Assembly: GCF_947501665.1 (NCBI RefSeq)
Contig: NZ_CANMWS010000020.1
Coordinates: 1-64,000 of the forward strand
Source of the DNA: an uncultured Shewanella sp.
Lineage (GTDB): Bacteria > Pseudomonadota > Gammaproteobacteria > Enterobacterales > Shewanellaceae
Length of the DNA stretch: 64,000 nucleotides
Direction: 5' to 3'
The notes under the pieces are model-generated. The model did no database searches, was not told where the DNA came from, and was given only the letters and a program-made list of their open reading frames with translations. Position numbers and translations under genes: made by a program. Below, piece by piece: positions 1-9,157 of the stretch. Positions within the stretch are counted from its first letter, which is position 1; each line of letters opens with the position of its first letter.

Positions 1-1
1 T

Positions 2-77
2 TGGAGCGACATATCGGGTTCGAACCGATGACCTATACCTTGGCAAGGTATCGCTCTACCAACTGAGCTAATGTCGC
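2..77 (-). tRNA. tRNA-Gly (anticodon GCC)
   Basis: On the minus strand this folds as a complete 76-nt cloverleaf. The 7-bp acceptor stem GCGACAT/ATGTCGC is followed by T and an encoded CCA. The D-arm carries AGCTCAGTTGGTAGAGC. The anticodon stem ATACC/GGTAT closes the loop TTGCCAA (anticodon GCC, glycine), and the T-arm contains GTTCGAA. It lies at the window edge, so further tRNAs may follow on the left. Confidence 0.96.
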
Positions 78-105
78 ATCTTGCATGCTAATTTAAAACA
101 ATTGC

Positions 106-149
106 TAAGGTATCGATTTCAACCCTATCAACTGAGCTAATATTGCATC
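106..149 (-). pseudogene. decayed tRNA-Gly 5' half
   Basis: The plus-strand sequence AAGGTATCG (108-116) followed by CAACTGAGCTAAT and TTGCAT repeats the corresponding part of the intact tRNA-Gly 60 nt away, with several substitutions and an insertion. It covers the acceptor 5' strand, D-arm and start of the anticodon arm; no T-arm follows. I read it as the remnant of a duplicated tRNA gene rather than a functional RNA. Confidence 0.6.
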
Positions 150-252
150 ATTTTCAACTCTACTGTACTTAAAGTACCGTAAAGTTGAGGCCGCATTATA
201 GGAGAATTTCGCTGTACTGCAACCCCTTCTTGTAAATAAACTTACCGACTGA

Positions 253-798
253 TTAAATTTTAAATACTTTTTCGCGATAAAACTGTAATTCAGCAATCGA
301 TTCTTGAATATCCAATAGAGCTTGATGAGCATTCTTCTTCGTCAATCCTTTCATCACACTTGGCTCCCAACGATTCACAAGCTCTTTTATTGTACTCACA
401 TCAATATTACGATAATGGAAATATTTTTCCAGCTCTGGCATATATCGATTTAAAAATCGTCTATCTTGCCCAATGCTATTACCACACATAGGAGAAACCC
501 CTGACGGTACATATTCAGATAAAAAAGCAATCGTTTCTTCTATCGCTTGCTGCTCGTTAACTTGACTATTTCTTACACGCTGAATTAGCCCCGACTCTCC
601 ATGATGCTTCTGATTCCATTCATCCATCAAGGCCAATTGTTCTTCTGATTGGTGAATCGCTAATACCGGTCCCTCAGCTAAAATATTCAATTCCTTATCA
701 GTGACTATTGTTGCAATTTCAATGATTTTATCGACACTAGGATCCAGTCCCGTCATTTCCAAATCGACCCATATTAGGTTGTTGGCATCGGTAGTCAT
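253..798 (-). CDS. orn: oligoribonuclease
   Basis: Oligoribonuclease is the cytoplasmic 3'-to-5' exoribonuclease of the DEDDh family that degrades di- to pentaribonucleotides left by RNA decay and clears pGpG from c-di-GMP turnover. The 181-residue protein starts NNLIWVDLEMTGLD (catalytic Asp and Glu) and carries MCGNSIGQDRRF and NAHQALLDI, the later ExoII and ExoIII motifs; the length matches the family. The open frame runs 20 codons further upstream, but the ATG at 798 sits behind GAAGAGGA and matches the family N-terminus. The gene is divergent from rsgA across about 200 bp, a standard gammaproteobacterial arrangement. Confidence 0.95.
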   Translation of the reverse strand: MTTDANNLIWVDLEMTGLDPSVDKIIEIATIVTDKELNILAEGPVLAIHQSEEQLALMDEWNQKHHGESGLIQRVRNSQVNEQQAIEETIAFLSEYVPSGVSPMCGNSIGQDRRFLNRYMPELEKYFHYRNIDVSTIKELVNRWEPSVMKGLTKKNAHQALLDIQESIAELQFYREKVFKI

Positions 799-998
799 AG
801 CATCCTCTTCATCTGTTTTCGCTAAATTTAGGCTTTTTTCTTTAAGACCGTGTATCATACTGCTTTATTTATACTCGTACCACTTTCCTGCAGTATCTTA
901 CATTGTGAAAGAAAATGAGTATAAGTGACACGACACCAGCCTTGTTAGGCTTAAAAACCTACAAACAAGTAAGCCTTAAAAATGATGAAGACTATTCT

Positions 999-2069
999 GT
1001 GAGCAAAAAAAAACCACTGAGCCATGGTCAATTACGCCGAATGCGGACCAATCATAAAAAAAAGCTGCAGCAACATGATACAGCTGAATCACCGACAGAA
1101 TTGCAAGACAGTTCTTTAGGGATTGAACAACCTGGCACGATTATTTCCCGTTTTGGTCAACATGCCGATGTAGAAACACAAGATGGGAAAATCTCACGCT
1201 GTGATATAAGAAGAAATATTAAAAGCTTAGTGACTGGCGATAAAGTCATCGTAAGGTTATCTCAACATGTGAATCAAGGTAACCCAACGGCCATTGTCGG
1301 TGTCGTTGAAGCTGTACACCCGCGACACTCACAGCTATCACGACCTGATTTTTACGATGGCGTAAAAATTATTGCGGCTAATATCGACCAAATTTTTATT
1401 GTCTCCTCCGTCAAACCTAGCTTCACTACACAAATTATTGATCGCTACTTAGTGGCCGCTGAAGATACCGGTATCGCACCGATTATCATTTTAAATAAAA
1501 TTGATTTGATCTCTCAAGAAGAAGCTGACGACATAGAAGCTGCGCTTCAACGCTATCGTGATATTGGCTACCCCGTCTACAAAGTCAGTAGCACATTAAA
1601 CCATGGTGTAGATACACTACATGATTTAATGAAAAATAAAGTCAGTGTCTTTGTTGGCCAATCAGGTGTCGGTAAATCATCACTCATTAATGCCATCATG
1701 CCCGATGCAGAATTAGTTACCGGTGATATTTCTGAAAACTCCGGCCTAGGGCAACATACCACGACCACGGCTAAACTCTTACATATTCAGACAGGTGGAG
1801 ATCTTATTGATTCACCTGGGGTCCGTGAATTTGCGCTTTGGCATTTACCTGCAGAACGTGTCGGTTGGTGCTTCATTGAATTTAGGGATTACCTCGGCAC
1901 TTGTAAATTCAGAGATTGCAAACACCTCAATGATCCAGGCTGCGCCATTACAGCTGCCTACGATGCAGGTGATATTAGCAATGACCGCTATCAAAATTAT
2001 CATAAAATCATAGCCAGCTTAGATGAGCAACGACACGCTCGTCATTTCAGAGTTGGCCCAGACGAATAA
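999..2069 (+). CDS. rsgA: ribosome small subunit GTPase RsgA
   Basis: RsgA is a circularly permuted GTPase that acts as a late maturation checkpoint on the 30S subunit. The protein shows an N-terminal OB-fold region, then motifs in permuted order: G4 (NKIDL), G1/Walker A (GQSGVGKSS), the G2-region TTTTAK and G3 (DSPGV). It ends with a Zn-binding segment (CKFRDCKHLNDPGC). The frame is open from 915, but family proteins begin at the basic SKKKPLSHGQLRR stretch. That points to the GTG at 999 as start (356 codons); the ribosome-binding site there is weak. It precedes psd by 18 bp, so the two are probably co-transcribed. Confidence 0.94.
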   Translation: MSKKKPLSHGQLRRMRTNHKKKLQQHDTAESPTELQDSSLGIEQPGTIISRFGQHADVETQDGKISRCDIRRNIKSLVTGDKVIVRLSQHVNQGNPTAIVGVVEAVHPRHSQLSRPDFYDGVKIIAANIDQIFIVSSVKPSFTTQIIDRYLVAAEDTGIAPIIILNKIDLISQEEADDIEAALQRYRDIGYPVYKVSSTLNHGVDTLHDLMKNKVSVFVGQSGVGKSSLINAIMPDAELVTGDISENSGLGQHTTTTAKLLHIQTGGDLIDSPGVREFALWHLPAERVGWCFIEFRDYLGTCKFRDCKHLNDPGCAITAAYDAGDISNDRYQNYHKIIASLDEQRHARHFRVGPDE

Positions 2070-2087
2070 GAGCACAAGGATCAAACA

Positions 2088-2954
2088 TTGGACAAGTTAA
2101 AAATTGCTTTACAGTACCTGTTACCCAAACACTTATTGTCACGCCTTGTGGGGAAACTCGCTAGTGCAGAGATGGGAGCAATCACCACTGCTGCAATCAA
2201 AGGCTTTATAAAAAAATACCAAGTCAACATGAATGAAGCTGCTGAGCCTGCACCAGAATCTTATCGCAGTTTTAATGATTTCTTTACTCGCCCATTAAAA
2301 ACAGGGGCTCGCCCTTTACATGAGCAAGAAAACACGATTACTCAACCCGTTGACGGTGCAATTAGTCAGTTAGGTCCCATTAAAGAAGGACGCATTTTTC
2401 AAGCTAAAGGCCATGATTATTCTTCTTTAGCCTTATTGGGCGATCAAAGCGATGACGAAAAACGTTTTGTTGATGGGGATTTTGCAACGATTTATCTTGC
2501 CCCAAAAGATTACCATCGTATTCATATGCCCATTACAGGGACATTATCAAAAATGACTTATGTACCTGGCGATCTCTTTTCAGTTAATCCATTAACTGCG
2601 GAAAATGTGCCTGGACTTTTTGCTCGTAATGAACGCGTTGTAGCCATTTTTGAAACGGCCATCGGCCCCATTGCTATGGTGCTTGTTGGCGCAACCATTG
2701 TTGCTAGCATTGAAACTGTATGGGCAGGAACCGTCACCCCGCCGACAGGCAAAGATGTATTCACTTGGGACTATCCGACCTCAGGACCTGATGCCATCAC
2801 CTTAGTCAAAGGTGAAGAAATGGGTCGCTTTAAATTAGGTAGCACTGTGGTAATGCTGTTTGAAAAAGATGCCATTGAACATTTTTCTGATGATCTTGCA
2901 CCAAAATCTGTCACCCGTATGGGTGAGCACTTTGCGATAACGAAAGCGCGATAA
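2088..2954 (+). CDS. psd: phosphatidylserine decarboxylase proenzyme
   Basis: Psd makes phosphatidylethanolamine from phosphatidylserine at the inner membrane and uses a pyruvoyl cofactor formed by self-cleavage. The self-cleavage motif LGST is present near the C-terminus (RFKLGSTVV). The conserved YRSFNDFFTR and PKDYHRIHMP segments are also visible. Length (288 aa) is normal. The start is TTG at 2088, with AAGGA eight bases upstream; no nearby ATG fits. The rsgA-psd pair followed by a mechanosensitive channel gene is a familiar gammaproteobacterial order. Confidence 0.95.
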   Translation: MDKLKIALQYLLPKHLLSRLVGKLASAEMGAITTAAIKGFIKKYQVNMNEAAEPAPESYRSFNDFFTRPLKTGARPLHEQENTITQPVDGAISQLGPIKEGRIFQAKGHDYSSLALLGDQSDDEKRFVDGDFATIYLAPKDYHRIHMPITGTLSKMTYVPGDLFSVNPLTAENVPGLFARNERVVAIFETAIGPIAMVLVGATIVASIETVWAGTVTPPTGKDVFTWDYPTSGPDAITLVKGEEMGRFKLGSTVVMLFEKDAIEHFSDDLAPKSVTRMGEHFAITKAR

Positions 2955-2990
2955 CTAAGATTCAATAACATAAAACACAGCTAAATACTG

Positions 2991-3029
2991 TTAGTCCCTT
3001 TTACACTTTTAAAGATATTAAGGGGCTAA
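2991..3029. other. inverted repeat downstream of psd
   Basis: TTAGTCCCTT pairs with AAGGGGCTAA (one G-T pair) across a 19-nt loop in the 271-bp gap between psd and the channel gene. No clear U-tract follows, so it may be a weak terminator or an RNA structure. The rest of the gap is AT-rich. Confidence 0.35.
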
Positions 3030-3225
3030 CGATGTAAGCTCCCACTCCCTCTTTCCTTATGTTACAAACCACAAAAAAACAACACAAAACCAACAATTAA
3101 CACCATTAATCAACACTAGCTTCAACATCATCAAAAGTTCAACAAAAGTTGCTTAAGGATGATTTCTTTCTGAGGCGAACTTAGCTAGTATAAAACTTGT
3201 GTTTCTCAAATAATGCAGCCTCTTC

Positions 3226-6200
3226 ATGTTTCGTGTTTTATTATTCATATTCTGCTTCATTTCTCTCTCTGCCTATGGCGCCGATCCTCTTCAACTAGAT
3301 AAGCGAATAGGCATAACAGCTGATACAACCCAAACTCAAACAACAGAAGAAAAAGTTGCTTCAATACAAGCAGAAATCAATAAACTTAAAGTCACCGAAA
3401 AAAATGCTCAAGATCTGCTTAAAAATTTCAATGCACATAAACAAAGTCTGGCTGCTCAGCTCACCAGTGCCAGCATTAAGCTTTCTTGGTCAAACAAACA
3501 AGATCTTAATCAGCAAGCATCAATGGCCTATCTTCGCTTATCAGAATTAAAAGAAATTGAAGTTACTTTAGGTAATAAGATTAATGGGTTAATAAAAAGT
3601 AGAGACGAATTACCCAGTGAAATTACCGATGCCAGAGATAATTTACAACAACACCAAAAAAACCCTATCATTAACAATAAAAGTGCAGAAACCTCTTTAT
3701 TATCAGTCCAAAGAACCCTATATGATCAAACGGTTTCAACACTTGAAGCTGAGCTTGGCAGTAGTCAAAAACGTATCGAATTAAACCAACTTCAACTGCA
3801 ACTCGTCCGTCAACAGTTAGCACAACAAGAAGCATTGATTGAAGATCTCAATGCACAGATCGCAAAACAAAGACAACAAAAAACCTCTGCAGCCATTGCC
3901 GACAGTAAGATTCAAACGAATGAAAACACCAATCCATTTACACTACAGATCAGCCAAGATAATCAAAAATATGGCCTATTGTTGCAACAACTGACCAATA
4001 ACATTAGTCTGATAGTTGGCCAACAAGAAAAAGCAGAGAAGCAATATCAAGTTCAAGCAAAACAATTATCGAGTATTCAACAACAAATCGGATGGATGAA
4101 ACTCAATTCAGCTTTTGGTGAGCAATTTTTACAGATCTTACAGTCTTTACCTAAGCCACCTAACCAAGATCAGTTACAAACCCAAATTGCCAAAGCTCGG
4201 CTTGACCGTTATCAACTTGAACAAAGCCTCAATATTAACTCACAACAACTTTTACAGCTTGATAGCTTCACCCCTCTACAACAAAAATTGCTGAACTCAC
4301 AAAAACTACTCTTAACGCAACTACTACAAAGCTATGATCAATATTTAAGTAAACTGGCCGATCTCAGGGTCAGTAATGAGCAGCTGACTCAACAATACTT
4401 AACCATAAAAAATACTTTAAATGAACATTTATTCTGGGTCCCTAATGCCACCAGCATCAGTAAACTTTGGGGAGCGGATCTGCTCCAAAGTTGGCGATGG
4501 CTAACCCAACAAGCGCCTTGGACACAATTAAAAAGCTCATTTAACGAACAAAATACCGCTTGGTCTTGGTGGATTATTATTTTAGTTTTAAGCTTAGTAT
4601 TACAAGATATTCTCACCCCTAAATTTAAAGCCGCTGTGAGGCGTGATCTTGCCAATGTTGGCAACGTAACACAAGATAAGTTCATTAATACTTTTAGAGT
4701 CTTAGCCAACTCTATTGGTTATAGTTTTATTAAGCCGTCCCCCATCATCGTCGCAGGTATTATTTTATACGTATCCCCACATAATCTCGCATCTGCAATG
4801 GGAATGGCACTACTCTCAATTGGTCTATTTTATTTACTCTATCGCATGTCTTTTTTATTAGCACTTGATAAAGGCTTATTAATTAGCCACTTCAAAGGCC
4901 CTCGGGGACTCATTCGAACGAGCCAAATACGCTTACGGCAATTCGTCATTATGTCAGCCCCCTTCTTAGGCACCATGGGTTTTACACAAATTCTTGATAA
5001 CTCACTTGTCAGAAACAGCCTTGGTCGAGGCGCCTTCATCATTTTTTGCATCATGTTATTTTGGTTTTACAAAGACATTCTTTCGCTATCGAAGCGCTAT
5101 AGTCATACCCATCAAAATGACAAAAATAAGCGATTAATACAAAAGTTTTTGTGGATGATGTTAATGACGGTCCCGCCAGCATGCGCAATTTTAGCGTTCC
5201 AAGGCTACTATTACACCGCCTTTCAAATGTTGTTGCAACTCCAACTGTCATTGCTCTTTGGTTTAGGTTTCTTAATGACCTACCAACTCATAAAACGTTG
5301 GATGTTAATCGAACGGCGACGTATTGCTTTTGAAAGAGCCAAAGCTAAGCGAGCAGAACAACTTGCTCAAAGGGAAAAAGAAGGAAACACCTCCACCAGT
5401 AATGAACAACTCGAAACTTATGAAGAGCCAGAAGTCGATTTAGAAACCATTTCAAGCCAGTCTTTAGGATTAGTAAGATCATTATTGTTACTAGCGTTCA
5501 TTGCAAGCTTAGTCGGCTTATGGACACAAACACATACAGCATTATTTTCGTTACTCGATGGTGTTACCCTTTGGACAAGTAATACCACGATTAATGGTAT
5601 GGAGCAGCAATTACCTATTACACTAAAATCGTTATTGCTGGGCGTAATTATTGTCAGTTTTTCCCTCATGATAGCCACAAATTTACCCGGACTAATGGAA
5701 CTCATTGTTTTACAAAAGCTCGATTTAAGTCCAGGAACCGGCTTTGCTATTACGACAGTAAGCCGCTATCTTGTTGTCTTTTTTGGTATTTTAGCCGGAT
5801 TTTCCACCTTAGGAATGGAATGGTCTAAATTACAATGGCTAGTGGCTGCCCTTTCAGTCGGTTTAGGTTTTGGATTACAGGAAATTTTTGCCAACTTTAT
5901 TTCCGGTTTAATTATCCTATTTGAGAAACCTGTTCGTATTGGGGATACTGTTACTATTCGCGATCTCACTGGTACTGTAAGTAAAATTCAAATAAGAGCA
6001 ACGACTATCATTGATTGGGATAGAAAAGAAATTATTGTTCCTAACAAAGCTTTTATTACTGAACAGTTAATTAACTGGTCATTAAGCGATCCTATTACTC
6101 GCGTTATTATCGATGTTTCAGTGGCTCGTGATTCAGATCCCTCTCGCGTAGAAGCGGCGTTATATCAAGCCGTACAAGAATGTGAAGATGCACTAAAGCT

Positions 6201-6426
6201 ACCCGAACCAGAAGTTTGGTTTGCTGGCTTTGGGCAACATACTCAAAATTTTGAAGTACGTGCATACGCCAAAGAAATGAGTGCTCGATGGCCATTACGC
6301 CATAAACTACATAAATTGATCACTAAAAAGCTTCGTGAAAATCAATTAGAATTGGCCTATCCTCAATTAGAAGTTCACCTTAATAATACGTCATTAAAAG
6401 ATAGCCAGAACATTATTCGTACTTAA
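3226..6426 (+). CDS. MscK/KefA-like mechanosensitive channel
   Basis: This is a 1066-residue inner-membrane channel of the large MscS family (MscK/KefA type), expected to open under membrane tension and release ions and solutes. A signal peptide (cleavage near SAYGA) is followed by about 430 residues of Gln-rich periplasmic coiled coil. Multiple membrane segments start near residue 445. A typical MscS core follows: a glycine/alanine-rich pore helix with GLGFGLQEIFANFISG, then EKPVRIGDTV, WDRKEIIVPNK and a C-terminal alpha/beta domain. Length is close to E. coli MscK (about 1120 aa). A charged cytoplasmic loop (residues 700-745) lies between helices. MscM-type paralogs such as YjeP, which neighbours psd in E. 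coli, have the same layout, so I give no symbol. Confidence 0.9.
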   Translation: MFRVLLFIFCFISLSAYGADPLQLDKRIGITADTTQTQTTEEKVASIQAEINKLKVTEKNAQDLLKNFNAHKQSLAAQLTSASIKLSWSNKQDLNQQASMAYLRLSELKEIEVTLGNKINGLIKSRDELPSEITDARDNLQQHQKNPIINNKSAETSLLSVQRTLYDQTVSTLEAELGSSQKRIELNQLQLQLVRQQLAQQEALIEDLNAQIAKQRQQKTSAAIADSKIQTNENTNPFTLQISQDNQKYGLLLQQLTNNISLIVGQQEKAEKQYQVQAKQLSSIQQQIGWMKLNSAFGEQFLQILQSLPKPPNQDQLQTQIAKARLDRYQLEQSLNINSQQLLQLDSFTPLQQKLLNSQKLLLTQLLQSYDQYLSKLADLRVSNEQLTQQYLTIKNTLNEHLFWVPNATSISKLWGADLLQSWRWLTQQAPWTQLKSSFNEQNTAWSWWIIILVLSLVLQDILTPKFKAAVRRDLANVGNVTQDKFINTFRVLANSIGYSFIKPSPIIVAGIILYVSPHNLASAMGMALLSIGLFYLLYRMSFLLALDKGLLISHFKGPRGLIRTSQIRLRQFVIMSAPFLGTMGFTQILDNSLVRNSLGRGAFIIFCIMLFWFYKDILSLSKRYSHTHQNDKNKRLIQKFLWMMLMTVPPACAILAFQGYYYTAFQMLLQLQLSLLFGLGFLMTYQLIKRWMLIERRRIAFERAKAKRAEQLAQREKEGNTSTSNEQLETYEEPEVDLETISSQSLGLVRSLLLLAFIASLVGLWTQTHTALFSLLDGVTLWTSNTTINGMEQQLPITLKSLLLGVIIVSFSLMIATNLPGLMELIVLQKLDLSPGTGFAITTVSRYLVVFFGILAGFSTLGMEWSKLQWLVAALSVGLGFGLQEIFANFISGLIILFEKPVRIGDTVTIRDLTGTVSKIQIRATTIIDWDRKEIIVPNKAFITEQLINWSLSDPITRVIIDVSVARDSDPSRVEAALYQAVQECEDALKLPEPEVWFAGFGQHTQNFEVRAYAKEMSARWPLRHKLHKLITKKLRENQLELAYPQLEVHLNNTSLKDSQNIIRT

Positions 6427-6451
6427 AATAACAATTTAAAGGCACTCATTT

Positions 6452-7150
6452 ATGGAAATTTTTGCTCACAGAGGTGCCAGTGGTCATGCACCGGAAAATA
6501 CGTTAGCCGCAATGAAAAAAGCTATCGATTTAGGTGCTAGAGCCGTTGAAATCGATATCCATAATGTTAAAGGTGAACTCTACGTCTATCATGATAGACG
6601 CCTTAACAATCCCAAGCTGCATCACCCTCTCATAGAACAAAGCGATATTAGTACAATAGAAAGTACACTCATAAGAGGAGAGCCCATACCGACTCTTTGG
6701 CAAGTTATGGAATATTTAGGCCCTTTTTCCTGTCGAGTCAATATTGAACTCAAAGGCTTAAATAGCTTGGCTCCCTTTATTAAAATTTACCCTAAACTCA
6801 TCAGTGAATTAGGTTACTCCTCAGAACAATTACTAATTTCATCCTTCCATCATCCTTTCTTAGCAGAATTCAGGCATGCTTTTCCACAAGCATATATTGC
6901 ACCAATTATGAGTGGTATTCCTTTATCACTCGCCAAGGTGGCCACCACACTCAATGCCGACTCGATTCATTTAAGCCTTAACTTTATCACCCCTGAAATC
7001 ATTAACGATGCTCACCAAAGAGGTATTAAAGTATTTGTTTATACTGTGGATAATATTGATGATATGTCTGATTTATTACGAGCTGGTGTCGATGGGATTT
7101 TTACTAATTATCCTGATAAAGCCTTATCCTTATTCCCCCCTAAAAGCTAA
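6452..7150 (+). CDS. glycerophosphodiester phosphodiesterase
   Basis: This 232-residue GDPD-family enzyme hydrolyses glycerophosphodiesters to sn-glycerol 3-phosphate and an alcohol. Visible motifs are HRGASGHAPENT (catalytic His and metal-site Glu), AVEIDIH (metal ligands) and YHDRRL (second catalytic His). The C-terminal barrel strand carries VFVYTVDN. There is no signal peptide, so it is probably cytosolic like UgpQ. It follows the mechanosensitive channel by 25 bp and likely shares its transcript; both relate to envelope and phospholipid stress. Confidence 0.88.
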   Translation: MEIFAHRGASGHAPENTLAAMKKAIDLGARAVEIDIHNVKGELYVYHDRRLNNPKLHHPLIEQSDISTIESTLIRGEPIPTLWQVMEYLGPFSCRVNIELKGLNSLAPFIKIYPKLISELGYSSEQLLISSFHHPFLAEFRHAFPQAYIAPIMSGIPLSLAKVATTLNADSIHLSLNFITPEIINDAHQRGIKVFVYTVDNIDDMSDLLRAGVDGIFTNYPDKALSLFPPKS

Positions 7151-7275
7151 TTTGTTCTATACTTAAATCAAACTGACCGACAACCCATCATAAAGAGTCT
7201 TGTTATAAATTGAGTGTCCAATCAAAAAGTTATAATGAATGTCACTTCTCGTAACCCTTTGACCAAGGAGGGGCA

Positions 7276-8202
7276 ATGAAACATAAGTTATTCTTGCTTA
7301 CAAAAACCAACGTCAGTTATCGACAATTACTCACTTCATGCCAACTCCCCAATCTACAACTGCTCGATGATGATCCTATGAATGTACAAAAAGCTGATAT
7401 TTGGTTGGCAGAGCCAGAATTAGCCGCCCCTTTATTACCCCATGCATACCAACTTAAATGGCTACAATCGACCTTTGCAGGTATAGAAGCACTAATAAAA
7501 CCTCAATTAAGAAAAGACTATAAGCTGACAAATATTCGAGGGATTTTTGGCCCTTTGATGAGTGAATACTTATTTGGTTACTTATTAGCTCATCATAGAC
7601 ACCATGAAAAATATAAACAGCAACAATCACATAAAATTTGGCGACCTGCTAGTTTTAAAAGTTTACAAGGACAAACTTTGTTATTGCTGGGCACAGGCTC
7701 CATTGCCCAGCACATCGCTAAAACAGCCAAACACTTTGGTATGCAGGTAGTGGGCATTAATCGTACTGCTAAACCTGCAGCAGGTTTTAATAGTATTGAT
7801 ACCTTGAGTAAAATTAATCATTATTTACCCCATGCAGACACGATTGCAAGCATATTGCCTAATACAGCAGCGACTCAAAATATTCTTAATGAGGAAACAT
7901 TAAGCCTAATCAAGCCCAATGCCGTTTTATTCAATTTGGGGCGAGGTAATGTACTCGATCTCGATGCTTTATTTAATCAGTTAAGCGAACATAAAAATCA
8001 ACATGCTATTCTTGATGTTTTTAATCAAGAACCACTGCCTAAAGCACATCCTATATGGTCCCTCGCCAACGTCACCATCACACCTCACATTGCAGCGCCA
8101 AGCTTTCCTGAACAAGTCATTGAAATTTTTGCGCAAAACTATTCAAGGTGGATAAACAGCAAAAGCTTACTGCACCAAATTGATTTTGAAAAAGGCTATT
8201 GA
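7276..8202 (+). CDS. D-2-hydroxyacid dehydrogenase (GhrA/SerA superfamily)
   Basis: This 308-residue NAD(P)-dependent D-2-hydroxyacid dehydrogenase resembles glyoxylate/hydroxypyruvate reductases. The Rossmann motif is LLGTGSIAQHIA, and the basic residue after the second strand (GINRTAK) hints at NADPH preference. The catalytic triad is visible as Arg in FNLGRGNV, Glu in NQEPLP and His in TPHIAA. A strong Shine-Dalgarno (AAGGAGGGG) precedes the ATG. It stands alone, with 125 bp upstream and a bfd gene downstream. The exact substrate cannot be read from sequence. Confidence 0.85.
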   Translation: MKHKLFLLTKTNVSYRQLLTSCQLPNLQLLDDDPMNVQKADIWLAEPELAAPLLPHAYQLKWLQSTFAGIEALIKPQLRKDYKLTNIRGIFGPLMSEYLFGYLLAHHRHHEKYKQQQSHKIWRPASFKSLQGQTLLLLGTGSIAQHIAKTAKHFGMQVVGINRTAKPAAGFNSIDTLSKINHYLPHADTIASILPNTAATQNILNEETLSLIKPNAVLFNLGRGNVLDLDALFNQLSEHKNQHAILDVFNQEPLPKAHPIWSLANVTITPHIAAPSFPEQVIEIFAQNYSRWINSKSLLHQIDFEKGY

Positions 8203-8301
8203 TATTTCCAGAGAATAGAGAAAAACAATAGAGCAAAACAAGCCACTCTCATCAGTTTTGCTCAAAATGCACCTTCATTATTCCAATCAGTTATTAGCAG
8301 T

Positions 8302-8320
8302 GATAATTATTTTCATTTAC
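8302..8320 (+). promoter_or_regulatory. Fur-box-like operator upstream of bfd
   Basis: The 19-mer GATAATTATTTTCATTTAC matches the classical Fur consensus at 14 of 19 positions, counted by eye. It lies 35-53 bp upstream of the bfd start. bfd is iron-repressed by Fur in other gammaproteobacteria, so site and target agree. Confidence 0.55.
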
Positions 8321-8354
8321 ACTTAGATTATTTATTATCAGTGGAACTTTATTA

Positions 8355-8549
8355 ATGTACGTCTGTATTTGTCATGCTGTCACAGATACCCAAATTAAAG
8401 AAGCTGTAAATCAAGGAGATAAATCCTTGACTGATGTCAAGCATCGCTTAGGTGTTGCAGATCAATGCGGTAAATGTGCAAAAATGGCTGTGCAAATAAT
8501 CCAACAAGAGCGTGAACAAGCCACTAACTTTTATGAAGTCACAGATTAA
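8355..8549 (+). CDS. bfd: bacterioferritin-associated ferredoxin
   Basis: This 64-residue protein begins MYVCICHAVTD and contains DQCGKCAKM. The pair CxC plus CxxC supplies the four cysteine ligands of the [2Fe-2S] cluster in Bfd. Bfd reduces ferric iron in bacterioferritin and releases Fe2+ under iron starvation. Size and motif spacing match the family. The upstream Fur-like site supports iron-regulated expression. No bacterioferritin gene lies nearby. Confidence 0.93.
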   Translation: MYVCICHAVTDTQIKEAVNQGDKSLTDVKHRLGVADQCGKCAKMAVQIIQQEREQATNFYEVTD

Positions 8550-8566
8550 ATTAATTATAATGAGTG

Positions 8567-9157
8567 TTATCTAGATGAAAGAAGTGAATGCATAAAATCG
8601 GGCCGTGCTTTCAATAGCTGCTGCATTTCTTCTTTGTTAGGTTCCCCGGTAGGAAAACGCAATACTTGTCGATTTAAATGCCCTCTTGCTCGCATGGATA
8701 TTTTATACTCGCATGTCGGACTTTGAATCGCATAGTGCTTTTGATTACCAAGACATTCTAATATATTACACATGACTAAACTTTTAACCGTCTGCTCTTC
8801 TTGGGGTAAAGTTAAAACGGTTTCTCCTTGTAAAAAAAACTCCCGTAATAGAGCCCTCTCACGACTATCCAGTAACGTTATTTTCTCGACAATGGATTCA
8901 TTTTCGCGTTTCAAGTGAAGACGATCAATCGCTTCATCCAAACCATAATGAATAAGCCTTGTTAATAAATAAGCATAACTAAAAAGTAAACCAATACCCG
9001 CATAAGGACCAAACTGCAAAGACACACCTTCGAGCTGTATCAATGACAACATTGTGTCTGGTAACGCTAATAATATAGTACAGCTTATCGCAATCCATAA
9101 CATAAGCGATAATAAACAGCGTTGATTAAATACCCTACTAAAAGAAAGCTGTTTCAT
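8567..9157 (-). CDS. SieB-like (superinfection exclusion B) membrane protein
   Basis: A 196-residue protein with two N-terminal membrane segments (about residues 13-33 and 50-68), then a cytosolic half. The pattern LDSRERALLREFFLQGE followed by a V..L....IL helix resembles the SieB family, in which phage-derived members block lytic growth of other phages; chromosomal members are mostly uncharacterised. The start codon overlaps the stop of tcdA in an ATGA, so it is translationally coupled to a tRNA-modification gene. Assignment is by pattern memory and could be wrong; a plain DUF membrane protein is the alternative. Confidence 0.55.
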   Translation of the reverse strand: MKQLSFSRVFNQRCLLSLMLWIAISCTILLALPDTMLSLIQLEGVSLQFGPYAGIGLLFSYAYLLTRLIHYGLDEAIDRLHLKRENESIVEKITLLDSRERALLREFFLQGETVLTLPQEEQTVKSLVMCNILECLGNQKHYAIQSPTCEYKISMRARGHLNRQVLRFPTGEPNKEEMQQLLKARPDFMHSLLSSR

